A stretch of 64,000 bases of DNA from the NCBI RefSeq assembly GCF_023061185.1, contig NZ_JAKGAK010000005.1, forward strand, positions 62,001-126,000, read 5' to 3'. The translations under genes were made by a program, and so were the position numbers. The stretch's first letter is position 1, and every line of letters begins with the position of its first letter. This stretch comes from Chromohalobacter beijerinckii (GTDB lineage Bacteria; Pseudomonadota; Gammaproteobacteria; Pseudomonadales; Halomonadaceae). A model generated the notes under the pieces. The model was not told the origin of the DNA. It searched no databases and saw only the letters and a list, made by a program, of their open reading frames with translations. Shown here in pieces: positions 54,559 through 63,917 of this stretch.

Positions 54559-55467
54559 TCATGCCCGCATCGATGTCAGGCACACGCGCAAGGCTTCACG
54601 CCAGTGCGGCATTGCGATACCGAAGGCCGTTTGCAGGCGTTGGGTCGAGAGTCGCGAATTGAGAGGCCGACGTGCCGGCTGCGGATACGCACTGGAGGGA
54701 ATCGCCTCAACACTGGGCAATGCCGTCGCTTCCAGCAGCCCCAGATTCGCAGCCTCCTCGAAAATCGCCTGGGCGAAACCGCACCAACTCACGCTATCCG
54801 ACGCGCTCAGATGATAGACACCCGACAGTTGCGCATCCCATGCCTGGCGACGCCATTCGAATAGTGCCAGGGCCGTGACGTCGGCAATCGTCGCGGCCCA
54901 CGTCGGTGCGCCGACCTGGTCGTCGATAATACGCAGGTGATCGCGTTCGGCGGCCAAGCGCAGCATGGTCCGAACGAAGTTGCGGCCATGGGCGGCATAC
55001 ACCCAGCTAGTGCGTAGCACCAGGGAACGTCCCCCGGCATCGGCAATCGCCTGCTCTCCCGCCAGCTTGGAGCGGCCGTATTCTCCCAGCGGCCCCGTCG
55101 CATCATGTTCCGCAAACGGCGCCTCTCCCGACCCATCGAAAACGTAATCCGTCGAGTAATGTACCAGCGGCATGTCATGGCGAGCGCAGGCCTGGGCGAT
55201 CTCCGCCACCGCCTCGGCATTGATGCGGCGCGCCAGAGCCGGCTCTTCCTCGGCGCGGTCGACCGCTGTATAGGCCGCTGCATTGACAACCATGCCGGGC
55301 TCATAACGCGCGATCATCTCCTCCGCAGCCCCCGGGACCGACAGATCGCATTCCGCGCGAGTCAAGGCAACGCCCTGACCCAGCGGCTGCAAGGCACGAC
55401 ACAACTCGCGCCCGACCTGCCCCCCCGCACCCAACAGTAACCATTCGGGGCGTGTCGGCTCACTCAT
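54559..55467 (-). CDS. rmlD: dTDP-4-dehydrorhamnose reductase
   Basis: 302 residues. Last step to dTDP-L-rhamnose. NAD(P) motif LLGAGGQVGRELCRAL, VNAAAYTAVDRAE, catalytic YSTDYVFDG, YGRSKLAGEQAI with the YxxxK pair, and LRTSWVY. It overlaps rmlC by 4 bases in the operon order B-A-C-D. Confidence 0.95.
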   Translation of the reverse strand: MSEPTRPEWLLLGAGGQVGRELCRALQPLGQGVALTRAECDLSVPGAAEEMIARYEPGMVVNAAAYTAVDRAEEEPALARRINAEAVAEIAQACARHDMPLVHYSTDYVFDGSGEAPFAEHDATGPLGEYGRSKLAGEQAIADAGGRSLVLRTSWVYAAHGRNFVRTMLRLAAERDHLRIIDDQVGAPTWAATIADVTALALFEWRRQAWDAQLSGVYHLSASDSVSWCGFAQAIFEEAANLGLLEATALPSVEAIPSSAYPQPARRPLNSRLSTQRLQTAFGIAMPHWREALRVCLTSMRA

Positions 55468-56009
55468 TCGAACACCTCCGCCTCATGGAACGCTGCACCG
55501 GCCAAGTCCTTGTCCGACAACGTCAGCCCTGGCACATCCGGCCAAGCGACCGCCAACTCGGGATCGTCGTAGCGAATGCTGCGCTCAGAGGCGGGATGGT
55601 AATAAGCAGTGGTCTTGTACAGAAAGTCGGCACTCTCGGAAAGCACCACGAAACCATGCCCGAAGCCCTCCGGCACCCACAATTGGCGGTGGTTTTCCGC
55701 GGATAACTCCACACCGACCCAACGCCCGAAATGCGCGGAAGAACGGCGCAAATCCACCGCTACATCGAACACCCGACCATGGGTGACCCGTACCAGTTTG
55801 CCTTGCGGTTGCTCGAGCTGGTAATGCAGCCCGCGCAGCACCCCCTGGCGCGAGCGCGAGTGGTTATCCTGCACGAAATCCCGCTTGCAACCGGTGGCCT
55901 CCTCGAACGCACGCTGGTTGAAGCTTTCCATGAAGAAGCCCCGCTCGTCGCCGAACACCTTCGGCTCGAGGATCACAACCTCCGGCAGCGCCGTTTCGAT
56001 GGTTTTCAT
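55464..56009 (-). CDS. rmlC: dTDP-4-dehydrorhamnose 3,5-epimerase
   Basis: 181 residues, cupin-fold epimerase. Signatures: [36 protein letters not shown] (catalytic histidine), [15 protein letters not shown] and FLYKTTAYY. Overlaps rmlA and rmlD by 4 bases each. Confidence 0.95.
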   Translation of the reverse strand: MKTIETALPEVVILEPKVFGDERGFFMESFNQRAFEEATGCKRDFVQDNHSRSRQGVLRGLHYQLEQPQGKLVRVTHGRVFDVAVDLRRSSAHFGRWVGVELSAENHRQLWVPEGFGHGFVVLSESADFLYKTTAYYHPASERSIRYDDPELAVAWPDVPGLTLSDKDLAGAAFHEAEVFE

Positions 56010-56896
56010 GCGCGTTGCCTCCCTTCCTTCACCAGACGCTGCAAATATTGTCCATAGCCACTCTTGGCCAACGGCGCTGCCAACGCCAGCAGCTGTTCAT
56101 CACCAATCAACCCTCGGCGCCAGGCGATTTCCTCAGGGCAGCACGCCTTCAGCCCCTGGCGATGTTCGATGGTGGCGATGAAGTTGGACGCCTCCATCAG
56201 CGACTCGTGGGTACCGGTATCCAGCCAAGCGAAACCGCGCCCCATGATCTCCACATTGAGATCGCCACGTTCGAGGTACAGCCGGTTGATATCGGTGATT
56301 TCCAGTTCGCCCCGCGCGGAAGGGGTCAACGACTCGGCCATCTCGACCACGTCACCGTCATAGAAATACAGGCCCGTCACGGCATAGTTCGACTTGGGCT
56401 CGGCCGGTTTTTCTTCCAAGGAGGTGGCCCGCCCCTGGGCATCGAAATCCACCACGCCGTAACGCTCGGGATCATGTACATGGTAGGCGAACACGCTCGC
56501 TCCATGCGGACGCGCCATGGCGCTGTCGAGCAACGGCTTCAGATCGTGCCCGTAGAAGATATTGTCGCCCAACATCAAGCAACTGGGCGCGCCATCGAGA
56601 AAGTCTTTGGCGATGATAAAAGCCTGAGCCAAACCATCCGGCGACGGCTGCACCGCGTATTGCAGTGATACGCCCCATTGCGACCCATCGCCGAGCAACT
56701 GCTCGAAACGCGGCGTATCCTGCGGGGTCGAAATGATCAACACTTCGTCGATCCCCGCCATCATCAACGTCGCCAACGGATAATAAATCATCGGCTTGTC
56801 GTGCACCGGCAACAGCTGCTTGGAAACCGCCAACGTGACCGGATGCAAGCGCGTTCCGGAGCCACCCGCCAAAATAATGCCTTTACGTTTCATCAT
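56006..56896 (-). CDS. rmlA: Glucose-1-phosphate thymidylyltransferase
   Basis: 296 residues. Couples dTTP with glucose 1-phosphate. The nucleotide motif [16 protein letters not shown] is at the start, followed by [31 protein letters not shown] and [22 protein letters not shown], and [12 protein letters not shown] near the end. Separated from rmlB by 21 bases. Confidence 0.96.
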   Translation of the reverse strand: MMKRKGIILAGGSGTRLHPVTLAVSKQLLPVHDKPMIYYPLATLMMAGIDEVLIISTPQDTPRFEQLLGDGSQWGVSLQYAVQPSPDGLAQAFIIAKDFLDGAPSCLMLGDNIFYGHDLKPLLDSAMARPHGASVFAYHVHDPERYGVVDFDAQGRATSLEEKPAEPKSNYAVTGLYFYDGDVVEMAESLTPSARGELEITDINRLYLERGDLNVEIMGRGFAWLDTGTHESLMEASNFIATIEHRQGLKACCPEEIAWRRGLIGDEQLLALAAPLAKSGYGQYLQRLVKEGRQRA

Positions 56897-56917
56897 CTCG
56901 AATCCTTGAAGCGTCGT

Positions 56918-58018
56918 TCATTCCTTCGCCTGGGCCTCGGCGCTCGGCGTCTGCTCGCCGTAATGGCGCCGAGTCCACTCGCGGTACGCGCCACTGGTCA
57001 CGTCGGTGATCCAGGCGTCGTTGTCCAGATACCACTGCACGGTCTTGCGCAAGCCGCTTTCGAATGTTTCACGCGGGCGCCAGCCCAGCTCACGCTCGAT
57101 CTTGCCGGCATCGATGGCATACCGCAGGTCATGGCCCGGGCGGTCCTTGACGTAGGTGATCAACTCCGCGTATCGCGTCACGCCCGCCGGATGCTCGGGG
57201 GCCAGCTCTTCCAGCAAGGCACAGATATGTTCGACCACCTCGAGGTTGCGATACTCGTTATGACCGCCGATGTTGTAGGTTTCACCCACACGCCCCGATT
57301 CGAGGACCGTCACCAGCGCACGCGCGTGATCTTCGACATACAGCCAATCCCGAATTTGACTGCCATCGCCATAGACAGGCAAGGGCTTACCCGCCCGAGC
57401 GTTGAGAATCATCAAGGGAATGAGTTTTTCGGGAAAATGGTACGGGCCGTAGTTATTCGAGCAGTTCGTCACCAGTACCGGCAGGCCAAAGGTACGATAC
57501 CAGGCACGCACCAAATGATCGGACCCCGCCTTGCTCGCGGAATAAGGCGAGCTTGGCGCGTAGGGCGTTTCCTCAGTGAACAGTCCCGTCGGCCCATCAA
57601 GGTCGCCGTAGACCTCATCGGTCGAGACATGGTGAAAGCGAAACGCAGCGCGGCGCGGCGCATCCAGTCGCTCATAGTACTCACGCGCCACTTCGAGTAG
57701 CACGCCCGTCCCCACCAGGTTGGTCTGGATGAAATCCGCCGGCCCATGGATGGAACGGTCGACATGCGACTCCGCCGCCAGATGCATGACGGCCTCCGGC
57801 TGGTGCCGCGCGAACACCTCGCGCAACGCCTCGGCATCGCCGATATCCACACGCTCGAAGGCATAACGCTCGCTGTCCGCCGCCTCGCCCAGCGACGCCA
57901 GGTTACCCGCATAGGTCAATGCATCGACATTGACCACGGCATGCTCGGTCTCGGCGATCACATGCCGAATCACCGCCGACCCGATGAAGCCGGCGCCCCC
58001 CGTGACTAGGATCTTCAT
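56918..58018 (-). CDS. rmlB: dTDP-glucose 4,6-dehydratase
   Basis: 366 residues, extended SDR enzyme and first gene of rml[23 protein letters not shown] binds [29 protein letters not shown] and [15 protein letters not shown] carry the catalytic T-D-E and YxxxK residues; [18 protein letters not shown] is a typical block. The operon supplies dTDP-rhamnose for surface glycans, but no glycosyltransferases follow in the window. Confidence 0.96.
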   Translation of the reverse strand: MKILVTGGAGFIGSAVIRHVIAETEHAVVNVDALTYAGNLASLGEAADSERYAFERVDIGDAEALREVFARHQPEAVMHLAAESHVDRSIHGPADFIQTNLVGTGVLLEVAREYYERLDAPRRAAFRFHHVSTDEVYGDLDGPTGLFTEETPYAPSSPYSASKAGSDHLVRAWYRTFGLPVLVTNCSNNYGPYHFPEKLIPLMILNARAGKPLPVYGDGSQIRDWLYVEDHARALVTVLESGRVGETYNIGGHNEYRNLEVVEHICALLEELAPEHPAGVTRYAELITYVKDRPGHDLRYAIDAGKIERELGWRPRETFESGLRKTVQWYLDNDAWITDVTSGAYREWTRRHYGEQTPSAEAQAKE

Positions 58019-58082
58019 TGTGGTATCCGCTGCTGTTAAAACCGCCCTAGTCTACGGCGTAGGCCTCCACGGTCAAAGTAAA

Positions 58083-58242
58083 GGTTCATCGCACTTTGCC
58101 GGGAAACGCGGCCCAGATCATCGCGAACAAGTTCGCTCCCACAGCCCCCTGTCAGTTGGCTTGTCCTTGTGGGAGGGAATTGATTCCCGATAGCGGTAAG
58201 CATGGTGGGGCCCTGTCATTTCACGCTGATCGGCGATGAACC
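58083..58242. mobile_element. ISL3-like MITE with nested REP pair, copy 2
   Basis: 160 bp bounded by GGTTCATCGC and, read inward from the right, GGTTCATCGC: ten identical terminal bases. Flanking octamers AAAGTAAA (58075-58082) and AACGTAAA (58243-58250) match at 7 of 8, a decayed target duplication. It is homologous throughout to 42995-43166, including the internal REP pair. Lies upstream of rmlB, within its likely promoter region. Confidence 0.85.
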
Positions 58243-58285
58243 AACGTAAACGCCTGTTTACCACCAAGGCCCCACGACCACCACC

Positions 58286-59722
58286 TCACGCCTCGAACGT
58301 GAGGCTAGCGCCGAACAGCATGGAAAGGTCATCTGCGTTGACGCCAGTGAGCGCCACGCTTTCTCCACTGGGCACGGCAGAAGTGAGTGGGGGCTCCTCG
58401 ACCAGGGTCGCCGCCTCCAGAAAGTCGACGAACGTCAGCGAGCCCCCATTCTGGAAGTCCAACGCCATATCGATACCGCCATCCTTCGAGGCGGAAGCCC
58501 GCGGGCCGTTATCGTCAAAGCGCACCGCATCGACCCGCAGGGCCAGGGCCGCGACATCCTCGACGCCGCTGAATCGCAACGCATCCTCACCGGGGCCAAC
58601 GTCAGCGGCGTTGCCATCCGCTCCCGCGGCCACGAACCCGAGCAGCGAATCGTCGCCGTCCGCACCGAGGGTGTACGTCAAGATATCGATGTCGGTCTCA
58701 CCAGCGGAAAAATCGACCCAATCGTCACCCTCGCCGGGCGTCACCCACTGGTCGCCAACGCTCGTGATGATGCGGTCATCGCCCGCGCCCCCCGTGATCA
58801 GGAAACCGTTGTCCGGCGCGATGAAGGTATTGCCTTCGTCGCTCAGGCGGAACTCCTCCACATAGTTATAGGCACCGTGCTGCAGATGCGACTCATCGGC
58901 AAGGTCGATCCGACCGGCATCGCTAAACACGACCGTTTCATGCCCCGGGGTATTCGCGACACCCGCGTTGATATCCGTGAAGGCGCGATACTGTGCCGAT
59001 GTCATGGTGACGGTCGCCCCATCCTCGATGTTTAGCCGTGCCGGATCGAGCAGCGTCAGGCCACTGGTATCCGCGCCATCTCCGAGGCCGAGCTCGAAAG
59101 ACGTCTCGATCTCGGGCAATGTCGTGGGCACCACTGCATCGCCATCGATCGTCATGTCGGCGAACGTCGCCCCCGGCTCGACCTCAGCCCCAGCAGCCAC
59201 CGACGCCACCACCGTTGCCACCGGCAACTCACCGGCCACGACATCGACTGTCTCGACCCCGTCATCGCCGGGGGCTGGCGCCGGCATGGCGGTGCTGCCA
59301 TCGCTGTATACCGCCTCGCGAGACGCCTCGTACTGGCCGAACTTGATCCAATGCTCATAACCGCTGGCCAAACTCCCGCTGGCCACGGCCTCGGCGACAT
59401 CCGGATTGGCGGCCAAATAGGCACTTCCGTCGAACCCCGTCGCCACGTCTTGATACGCCGCACTGGGTGCACGCCCCTCCGCTGCGCCATGCGCCAGGAA
59501 GTGCGCGAACGGCCCGACGATACCGGCAGCGACGGCATCGGCTACGTCCGGGTTCGCCTCCAGGTATTCGCTGGTGTCGAACACCGCATTGGGATTGCGC
59601 CCCTCGGCCGCACCATATGTTTCGTAATGCCACTTGGCACCAGGGATGGCGCCTGCCGTCACCGCAGCCGCGACGTCGGGATTTTGCTCAAGGTAATACG
59701 CCGTATCGAAACGCAATGACAT
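58286..59722 (-). CDS. Acidic secreted protein with N-terminal NPDVA repeats
   Basis: 478 residues. Three repeats near the N-terminus share YLxxNPDVAxAV followed by HxxxxGxxEGRxP-like text (starting near residues 9, 47 and 98). The rest is strongly acidic, with beta-helix-like segments and one clear calcium-type turn, GGAGDDRI. There is no Sec signal, and the C-terminus ends LFGASLTFEA, short and hydrophobic as in type I secretion substrates. The family occurs in extracellular or S-layer-associated proteins; the function is unknown. The start at 59722 has AGGAG seven bases upstream. Confidence 0.7.
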   Translation of the reverse strand: MSLRFDTAYYLEQNPDVAAAVTAGAIPGAKWHYETYGAAEGRNPNAVFDTSEYLEANPDVADAVAAGIVGPFAHFLAHGAAEGRAPSAAYQDVATGFDGSAYLAANPDVAEAVASGSLASGYEHWIKFGQYEASREAVYSDGSTAMPAPAPGDDGVETVDVVAGELPVATVVASVAAGAEVEPGATFADMTIDGDAVVPTTLPEIETSFELGLGDGADTSGLTLLDPARLNIEDGATVTMTSAQYRAFTDINAGVANTPGHETVVFSDAGRIDLADESHLQHGAYNYVEEFRLSDEGNTFIAPDNGFLITGGAGDDRIITSVGDQWVTPGEGDDWVDFSAGETDIDILTYTLGADGDDSLLGFVAAGADGNAADVGPGEDALRFSGVEDVAALALRVDAVRFDDNGPRASASKDGGIDMALDFQNGGSLTFVDFLEAATLVEEPPLTSAVPSGESVALTGVNADDLSMLFGASLTFEA

Positions 59723-59876
59723 CACGGGCTCCTGGATCATGCACAGATAAAACATCGGTATATGATGTTATCGGCCTACAAGCCGCTTGCTTGAGTCATG
59801 CCAGGAGCACAAGAACGCAGCCGCAAGCAAGCGATCAAGGCGTGCCGGGCCTATCGGGCCCATCAAGCGAGGCCCT

Positions 59877-60266
59877 GGATTCCCTCCCACAAGGACAAGC
59901 TAACCGGCAGGGGCTGTGGGAGCGAATTTATTCGCGATGCAGTTGGCTCGAAGCCTCCGCTATCGGGAACAAGTTCCCTCCCACACGGACAGAACCATCA
60001 GGACAAGCTAACCGGCAGGGGGTGCGGGAGCGAATTTATTCGCGATGCAGTTGGCTCGAAGCCTCCGCTATCGGGAACAAGTTCCCTCCCACACGGACAG
60101 AACCATCAGGACAAGCTAACCGGCAGGTGCTGTGGGAGCGAATTTATTCGCGATGCAGTTGGCTCGAAGCCTCCGCTATCGGGAATCAATTCCTCCCACA
60201 CGGACAGAACCATCAGGGCAAGCTATCGGCAGGGGGGCTCTTTGTGGGAGCGAACTTGTTCGCGAT
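59877..60266. repeat. REP array with 108-bp tandem period
   Basis: Three near-identical 108-base steps (GGGAACAAGTTCCC at 59965 and 60073, GGGAATCAATTCC at 60181) plus partial ends. Each contains two inverted REP motifs, TGTGGGAGCGAATTTATTCG and CGGGAACAAGTTCCCTCCCA, joined by CAGTTGGCTCGAAGCCTCCG and by GGACAAGCTAACCGGCAGG. It fills most of the 646-base space upstream of the NPDVA-repeat gene; nothing else is seen there apart from about 100 flanking bases. Confidence 0.95.
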
Positions 60267-60368
60267 GACCTGTGCCGCATTTATCAGGGCCGTTTTCATG
60301 CCGCGAGGCAGGTGCACTCGCGGCATAAACGCCGCACAGGGCGTCACAGCGATATAGCACAGCTACCT

Positions 60369-60881
60369 TCAGGAATGGTTGGCGGCCCGCCAGTAACCTA
60401 TCGATTGCTCCGACACCACGCCTTGGGTGGTACCGATCTCGATCATCGCCTGCTGGAAGGCCGCCGCCAGCTCGGGCTGCTGGCAAAGGTGCAGGCTGCG
60501 AATGATTCGCGAGATGCGCAGGTGGTTATGCCCGCCGCGCTTCAGCCAGATGTGCTCGCGCATGTTCAACTCGGGCAACGCCTCGATGACGAGCGCCCGA
60601 CGCGTCAGCCCGAAGAACGTCAGCATCACATCCAGCGAGCGGCGTTGATTGGCCCGCAACGCCTCGTCTTGGGCGAAGGCGGTACGGTCGGCCTCGCCCA
60701 GCAGCGGCGCAAAGCCGTTGAAACGCCCCGCCTCGGGAATCGGAAACAGCCACTGGACGTAGTCGTGGGTATGCTCCAGCCAGAAAGGCGACAGCGCCCA
60801 GATATCTTCCAGGGTGCGCCCCTTGTGATCGCCGGCTTCGCCGCGATAAAACGCGATCAAGGGCGTTGCCGACTCGCTCAT
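60369..60881 (-). CDS. OGFr-domain protein
   Basis: 170 residues. Closely resembles the conserved region first named from the opioid growth factor receptor: LIAFYRGEAGDHKGRTLEDIWA, HDYVQWLFPIPEAGRFN and ALRANQRRSLDVMLTFFGL. Bacterial copies have no known receptor role. Start: ATG at 60881 with GGGCGG upstream; a TTG at 60968 would overlap the SapC-family stop by 4 bases and add 29 residues. Downstream partner of the SapC-family gene. Confidence 0.78.
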   Translation of the reverse strand: MSESATPLIAFYRGEAGDHKGRTLEDIWALSPFWLEHTHDYVQWLFPIPEAGRFNGFAPLLGEADRTAFAQDEALRANQRRSLDVMLTFFGLTRRALVIEALPELNMREHIWLKRGGHNHLRISRIIRSLHLCQQPELAAAFQQAMIEIGTTQGVVSEQSIGYWRAANHS

Positions 60882-60964
60882 TGCACCGCCCTTCCCGTCA
60901 TTCGCATACCACCACTTCGTAGTCTTCCGCAGGTTATCCAGCCGCGTGCGGTCATGCGGGGTCC

Positions 60965-61726
60965 TCAACTATCGAAATCGAAGGTCAGTTCTTCATCGTC
61001 GCCGAAGAAGTTATCGAGGTTTTCTTCGACAGGCGCCTTGCCCGAGTTCACGCGGGCAAGCCGGGTCAGTAGGTGCGATTGAGAAAGCGACAGATTGACG
61101 GCATAAGCAATTGGCAGTGCCTGGGCCTTTCTCAACGCCAGGAAGGCCTCGTCGTCCAGCTCGGCCAGGGCGCGCTCATCGACCATGTGCAGACCGGGGA
61201 CAGACATGCCCAACTGGCTCTGGAGCGCTTCGGGCCAGGGCGTGATCACGCCTGCCCGCTGCAGGGCCGAGAGGGCGTCGCGGGTGCGCTGACGTTTGCC
61301 GTGGTTGGCCTTGAGCGTAGCGATGACCTCGGCGGTGCGGCCGCTCGGCTGGTCTTCGGCATCGAAGAACGGCTCGCCCTCCTCGTCGCCCAGCAGGCCG
61401 CTGTCGCGCTCGAAGGTGACGAGACTCTTCTCGCCGACCTGCGCCACCGCGAACGGCCAGGTGGCGAGCCACTGCGGACGATAATGCCCCAACCACTGGC
61501 CTTGCTTGATGAACAGATTGTGGCCCGGCTCCAGGCCACACACGCCGACCAATTGCCACTCGCGGCCTTGCTTGACCAACGCCAGCGGCATGCTGGCGGC
61601 TGCCTTGGCCATTTCCCCCGCGTGCAGCGGCAAAAGGACCGTCTCGGCGGCGAAGCTGAGATCAATGGGTGGGTGCCAGGTAAGCCCCCAGCACTCCTTG
61701 GGACTGATGACCAGCGGGTTGGGCAT
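60965..61726 (-). CDS. SapC-family protein
   Basis: 253 residues. Matches the SapC family: FAAETVLLPLHAGEMAKAAASMPLALV, GLEPGHNLFIKQGQWLGHYRPQWLATWPFAV and DEAFLALRKAQALPIAYAVNLSLSQ. SapC was named from an S-layer locus of Campylobacter, and family members often neighbour secreted proteins. The C-terminus is acidic (FFGDDEELTFDFD). The start at 61726 has AAGGAG five bases upstream; a GTG two codons earlier is possible. Lies near the NPDVA-repeat gene on the same strand. Confidence 0.78.
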   Translation of the reverse strand: MPNPLVISPKECWGLTWHPPIDLSFAAETVLLPLHAGEMAKAAASMPLALVKQGREWQLVGVCGLEPGHNLFIKQGQWLGHYRPQWLATWPFAVAQVGEKSLVTFERDSGLLGDEEGEPFFDAEDQPSGRTAEVIATLKANHGKRQRTRDALSALQRAGVITPWPEALQSQLGMSVPGLHMVDERALAELDDEAFLALRKAQALPIAYAVNLSLSQSHLLTRLARVNSGKAPVEENLDNFFGDDEELTFDFDS

Positions 61727-61732
61727 GAGCAC

Positions 61733-62099
61733 TCCTTGTCTGTGGTTCGTTGAGCGGCCCTAGTGTGCCACACACCGGCCCGCGATGGGCCGGTGATGAA
61801 CGGCCTCATTGCAGCGGAGGAATCGCCGCCACGGCATCGCGCAGCCGTTATACCTATCTGAGCCGGGAGCGCTTGTTCGACGCGTTGGAGGCGGTGCCGT
61901 TGATGGGGCACACGGGCTCTGACGCTGCTGAATCGATGCGATCCACGCGGCATCAAACAAGCTTTAAATTTTTATATAACCATTTAAATAATAGTCTATT
62001 TTTTACTTTTACGTGACGCCTAGGTTGTCGTATTTTTGCCTTTCTAAGGCGCAGGATATAGAGTATCTAAAGCCATTATTCGGCTGCTGGAGGTGTTGT
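61733..62099. other. AT-rich boundary region without a supported gene
   Basis: The first part holds a 9-bp GC hairpin CACCGGCCC/GGGCCGGTG (61773-61795). From about 61960 to 62015 the DNA becomes strongly AT-rich, with ATTTAAAT-type inverted repeats and T-runs, unlike the rest of the window. It probably carries the promoter and autoregulatory site of the AbiE-like pair. A base-composition break like this suggests transferred DNA. Confidence 0.55.
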
Positions 62100-62516
62100 A
62101 TGAGCACGAAAACCCTCGAATACCGCATACGCGAAAAGATCCGCAAAAGCCGCCGGACAGTGTTTCTGCGTGATGACTTCGCGGCGCTGGGCGGTTACGA
62201 CCAGGTCGGACGGTCGCTGCGGCAGCTGGAAACTCAGGGTCGGCTAGTACGGATCGGCCAGGGGCTGTACGCCAAGGCGCGTCCGAACCGCATCACTGGC
62301 AAACCAATGCTTGCAGCGCCGGGAGGCTTTGATCAAGTCGCCAAGGAGGCACTGAACCGGCTGGGCGTGCAGTGGGAACCGGCCAGTGCGGAAAAAGCCT
62401 ATCAGGCAGGTAGCACGCAGATCCCGGCGCGTGTGGTGGTCAAGGTGAAAGGGCCGTTCCAGCGCCGCATTGCCTACGGGAGATACCGCCTGGGTATCGA
62501 GCGTGCTTCGGCGTGA
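62100..62516 (+). CDS. AbiEi-like antitoxin (DUF6088 type)
   Basis: 138 residues. Winged-helix N-terminus (LEYRIREKIRKSRRTVFLRDDFAALGGYDQVGRSLRQLETQGRLVRIGQGLYAKAR), typical of transcriptional antitoxins of type IV AbiE systems, followed by a region ending in KVKGPFQRRIAYGRYRLGIER. GGAGG lies five bases before the ATG at 62100. Its stop overlaps the toxin-like gene start in GTGA. Antitoxins of this class also repress their own promoter. Confidence 0.75.
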   Translation: MSTKTLEYRIREKIRKSRRTVFLRDDFAALGGYDQVGRSLRQLETQGRLVRIGQGLYAKARPNRITGKPMLAAPGGFDQVAKEALNRLGVQWEPASAEKAYQAGSTQIPARVVVKVKGPFQRRIAYGRYRLGIERASA

Positions 62517-63136
62517 GGATTGAACCAGGGTTCTTTCCTGATGTGGCCGATGCGTTGGGCATCGATAGCCCGGCTATCGTGGAAAAGGATGTCTATGCCG
62601 TACAGCTACTGAGCCTTCTTTCGGGGCTTCGCTCGGAGACATTTGAGCTGGTGTTTGCGGGTGGCACCGTGGCCTTCCCGGTGAGTTCGCTGTATGCCGA
62701 TATCCGGGAACTACCCCCTGAGGTGGCATCCTTTCCGGTGATCAGTTTGCATGCCACGATCAGTGAAAAGCTGGTGGCGTTGCTTCGCCGCACTGCCCAT
62801 GTCAATCGTGACTCTTCCCGCAAAGACGATGAGACGCTGGTCCGGCACGTCTACGACCTTCACATGGTGACCTCGTCCGGTTATGACGTGGCGGCGTTAC
62901 GTATCTTGGTCCGTGAGGTTATTCAAACGGATGCGGCGCAGTTCGGGAATCAATATGCGTACTTTCTTGCAGCCCCGATTGCCGAGCTTCTGCATGGCCT
63001 TGAATGCTTGCGTACCCATCCTATCCATCAAGCCCGATACGAGCGTTTTATCGGTCCGTTGGTATATCACGAGGCCACTGCATCTTGGGAGGAGGCCTTG
63101 CAGACGGTTATCAAACTGGCTCATCAGCTGCTTTAA
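62513..63136 (+). CDS. AbiEii-like toxin with internal deletion of the catalytic core
   Basis: 207 residues; GTG start. The N-terminus (IEPGFFPDVADALGIDSPAIVEKDVYAVQLLSLL) and C-terminal half (FPVISLHATISEKLVALLRRTA, DDETLVRHVYDLHMV) match nucleotidyltransferase AbiEii/AbiGii toxins. After FELVFAGGT the family normally continues into a D-x-D metal-binding stretch. Here the reading jumps straight to VAFPVSSLYADI, so about 100 residues appear to be missing, in frame. The protein probably lacks nucleotidyltransferase activity. Typical members are about 300 residues. Confidence 0.72.
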   Translation: MRIEPGFFPDVADALGIDSPAIVEKDVYAVQLLSLLSGLRSETFELVFAGGTVAFPVSSLYADIRELPPEVASFPVISLHATISEKLVALLRRTAHVNRDSSRKDDETLVRHVYDLHMVTSSGYDVAALRILVREVIQTDAAQFGNQYAYFLAAPIAELLHGLECLRTHPIHQARYERFIGPLVYHEATASWEEALQTVIKLAHQLL

Positions 63137-63194
63137 TAGCCGCCGCCTGCGGCGCTTTATGCTGTTTAGGCGGCCTAGCCTGGGCCAGTGGTGA

Positions 63195-63917
63195 TTATTC
63201 ACTCATTATGTTCTCGACTAGCCAGTCCGCCAGATGGCTGGGTGCCCATAAAGGCCGGGGGCTGCCGGTCCGCTTGCCCATGGCGGTATCCTTCAGCAAT
63301 CCCCTGGCATGCAGCCGACTGGCAGCATTCAGCAGTAAGGGCAAGGGCACCTCGGGTAACCAGTGCGACGCCGACGGCACCTCCTTATCGGCATGCTCCT
63401 CTACGTCTGGGATGTCTGGTACCTGGAAAACCCGCATGGGTTTCGCATCGCCCACGCCCTCGGCACTCGTAACAGTAGATAAAAGAAGATGGATATCCAC
63501 GTCCTGCAAGCCGGCGATGATGTCGATAGCCGCTTGCGTTTCATCCACGTCGATATCGCCTCGAACCCCCTGTGCCAAACCATTCGCCAACCAAGCGATC
63601 TTGCGTTGATCCCTCGCTTTGATCGAAGCTTCGAGAGTCATGAGAACCAGGTCATGCAAGGTCTCATCATCCAGTCGCGCCTTGCCCAAGGACTCCAGGC
63701 TGCCAAGGCGCTTTTCCAGCCCTACCAGTAGTGTCTCGATACGCCGTATCTGAATGTCCGTGGCGTGCCCCGTCAACCAGGCACTGACAGGTGCCGCGTA
63801 GGGAATCAGCGACAAAACGTCGGATAGCTTACTGCCCTTGTAAGCGAGGCACACCTCATTGAGCGTGCTGATAACGGCATCGCTGGCACATGAAAGGTTT
63901 CGTGTTCCCAGGTTCAT
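63195..63917 (-). CDS. Hypothetical protein
   Basis: 240 residues, family not recognised. No signal peptide; a mild hydrophobic patch near residues 31-50 (LSDVLSLIPYAAPVSAWLTG). The middle is helical and charged (IQIRRIETLLVGLEKRLGSL), and the C-terminus resembles a winged-helix-like end (NAASRLHARGLLKDTAMGKRTG). GAGAGG nine bases before the ATG supports the start. It is convergent with the AbiE-like remnant and may belong to the same acquired segment. Confidence 0.55.
   Translation of the reverse strand: MNLGTRNLSCASDAVISTLNEVCLAYKGSKLSDVLSLIPYAAPVSAWLTGHATDIQIRRIETLLVGLEKRLGSLESLGKARLDDETLHDLVLMTLEASIKARDQRKIAWLANGLAQGVRGDIDVDETQAAIDIIAGLQDVDIHLLLSTVTSAEGVGDAKPMRVFQVPDIPDVEEHADKEVPSASHWLPEVPLPLLLNAASRLHARGLLKDTAMGKRTGSPRPLWAPSHLADWLVENIMSE

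Noticed and set aside
59720-60360. Possible CRISPR array at the 108-bp repeats
   Set aside because: There are no short uniform repeats with unique spacers; the whole 108-base unit is repeated and contains inverted REP motifs. No cas genes are present.
61750-62016. Open frame of 88 codons between sapC-like gene and AbiE-like pair
   Set aside because: It spans a sharp composition change and ends in low-complexity AT-rich sequence; no start signal or family match.
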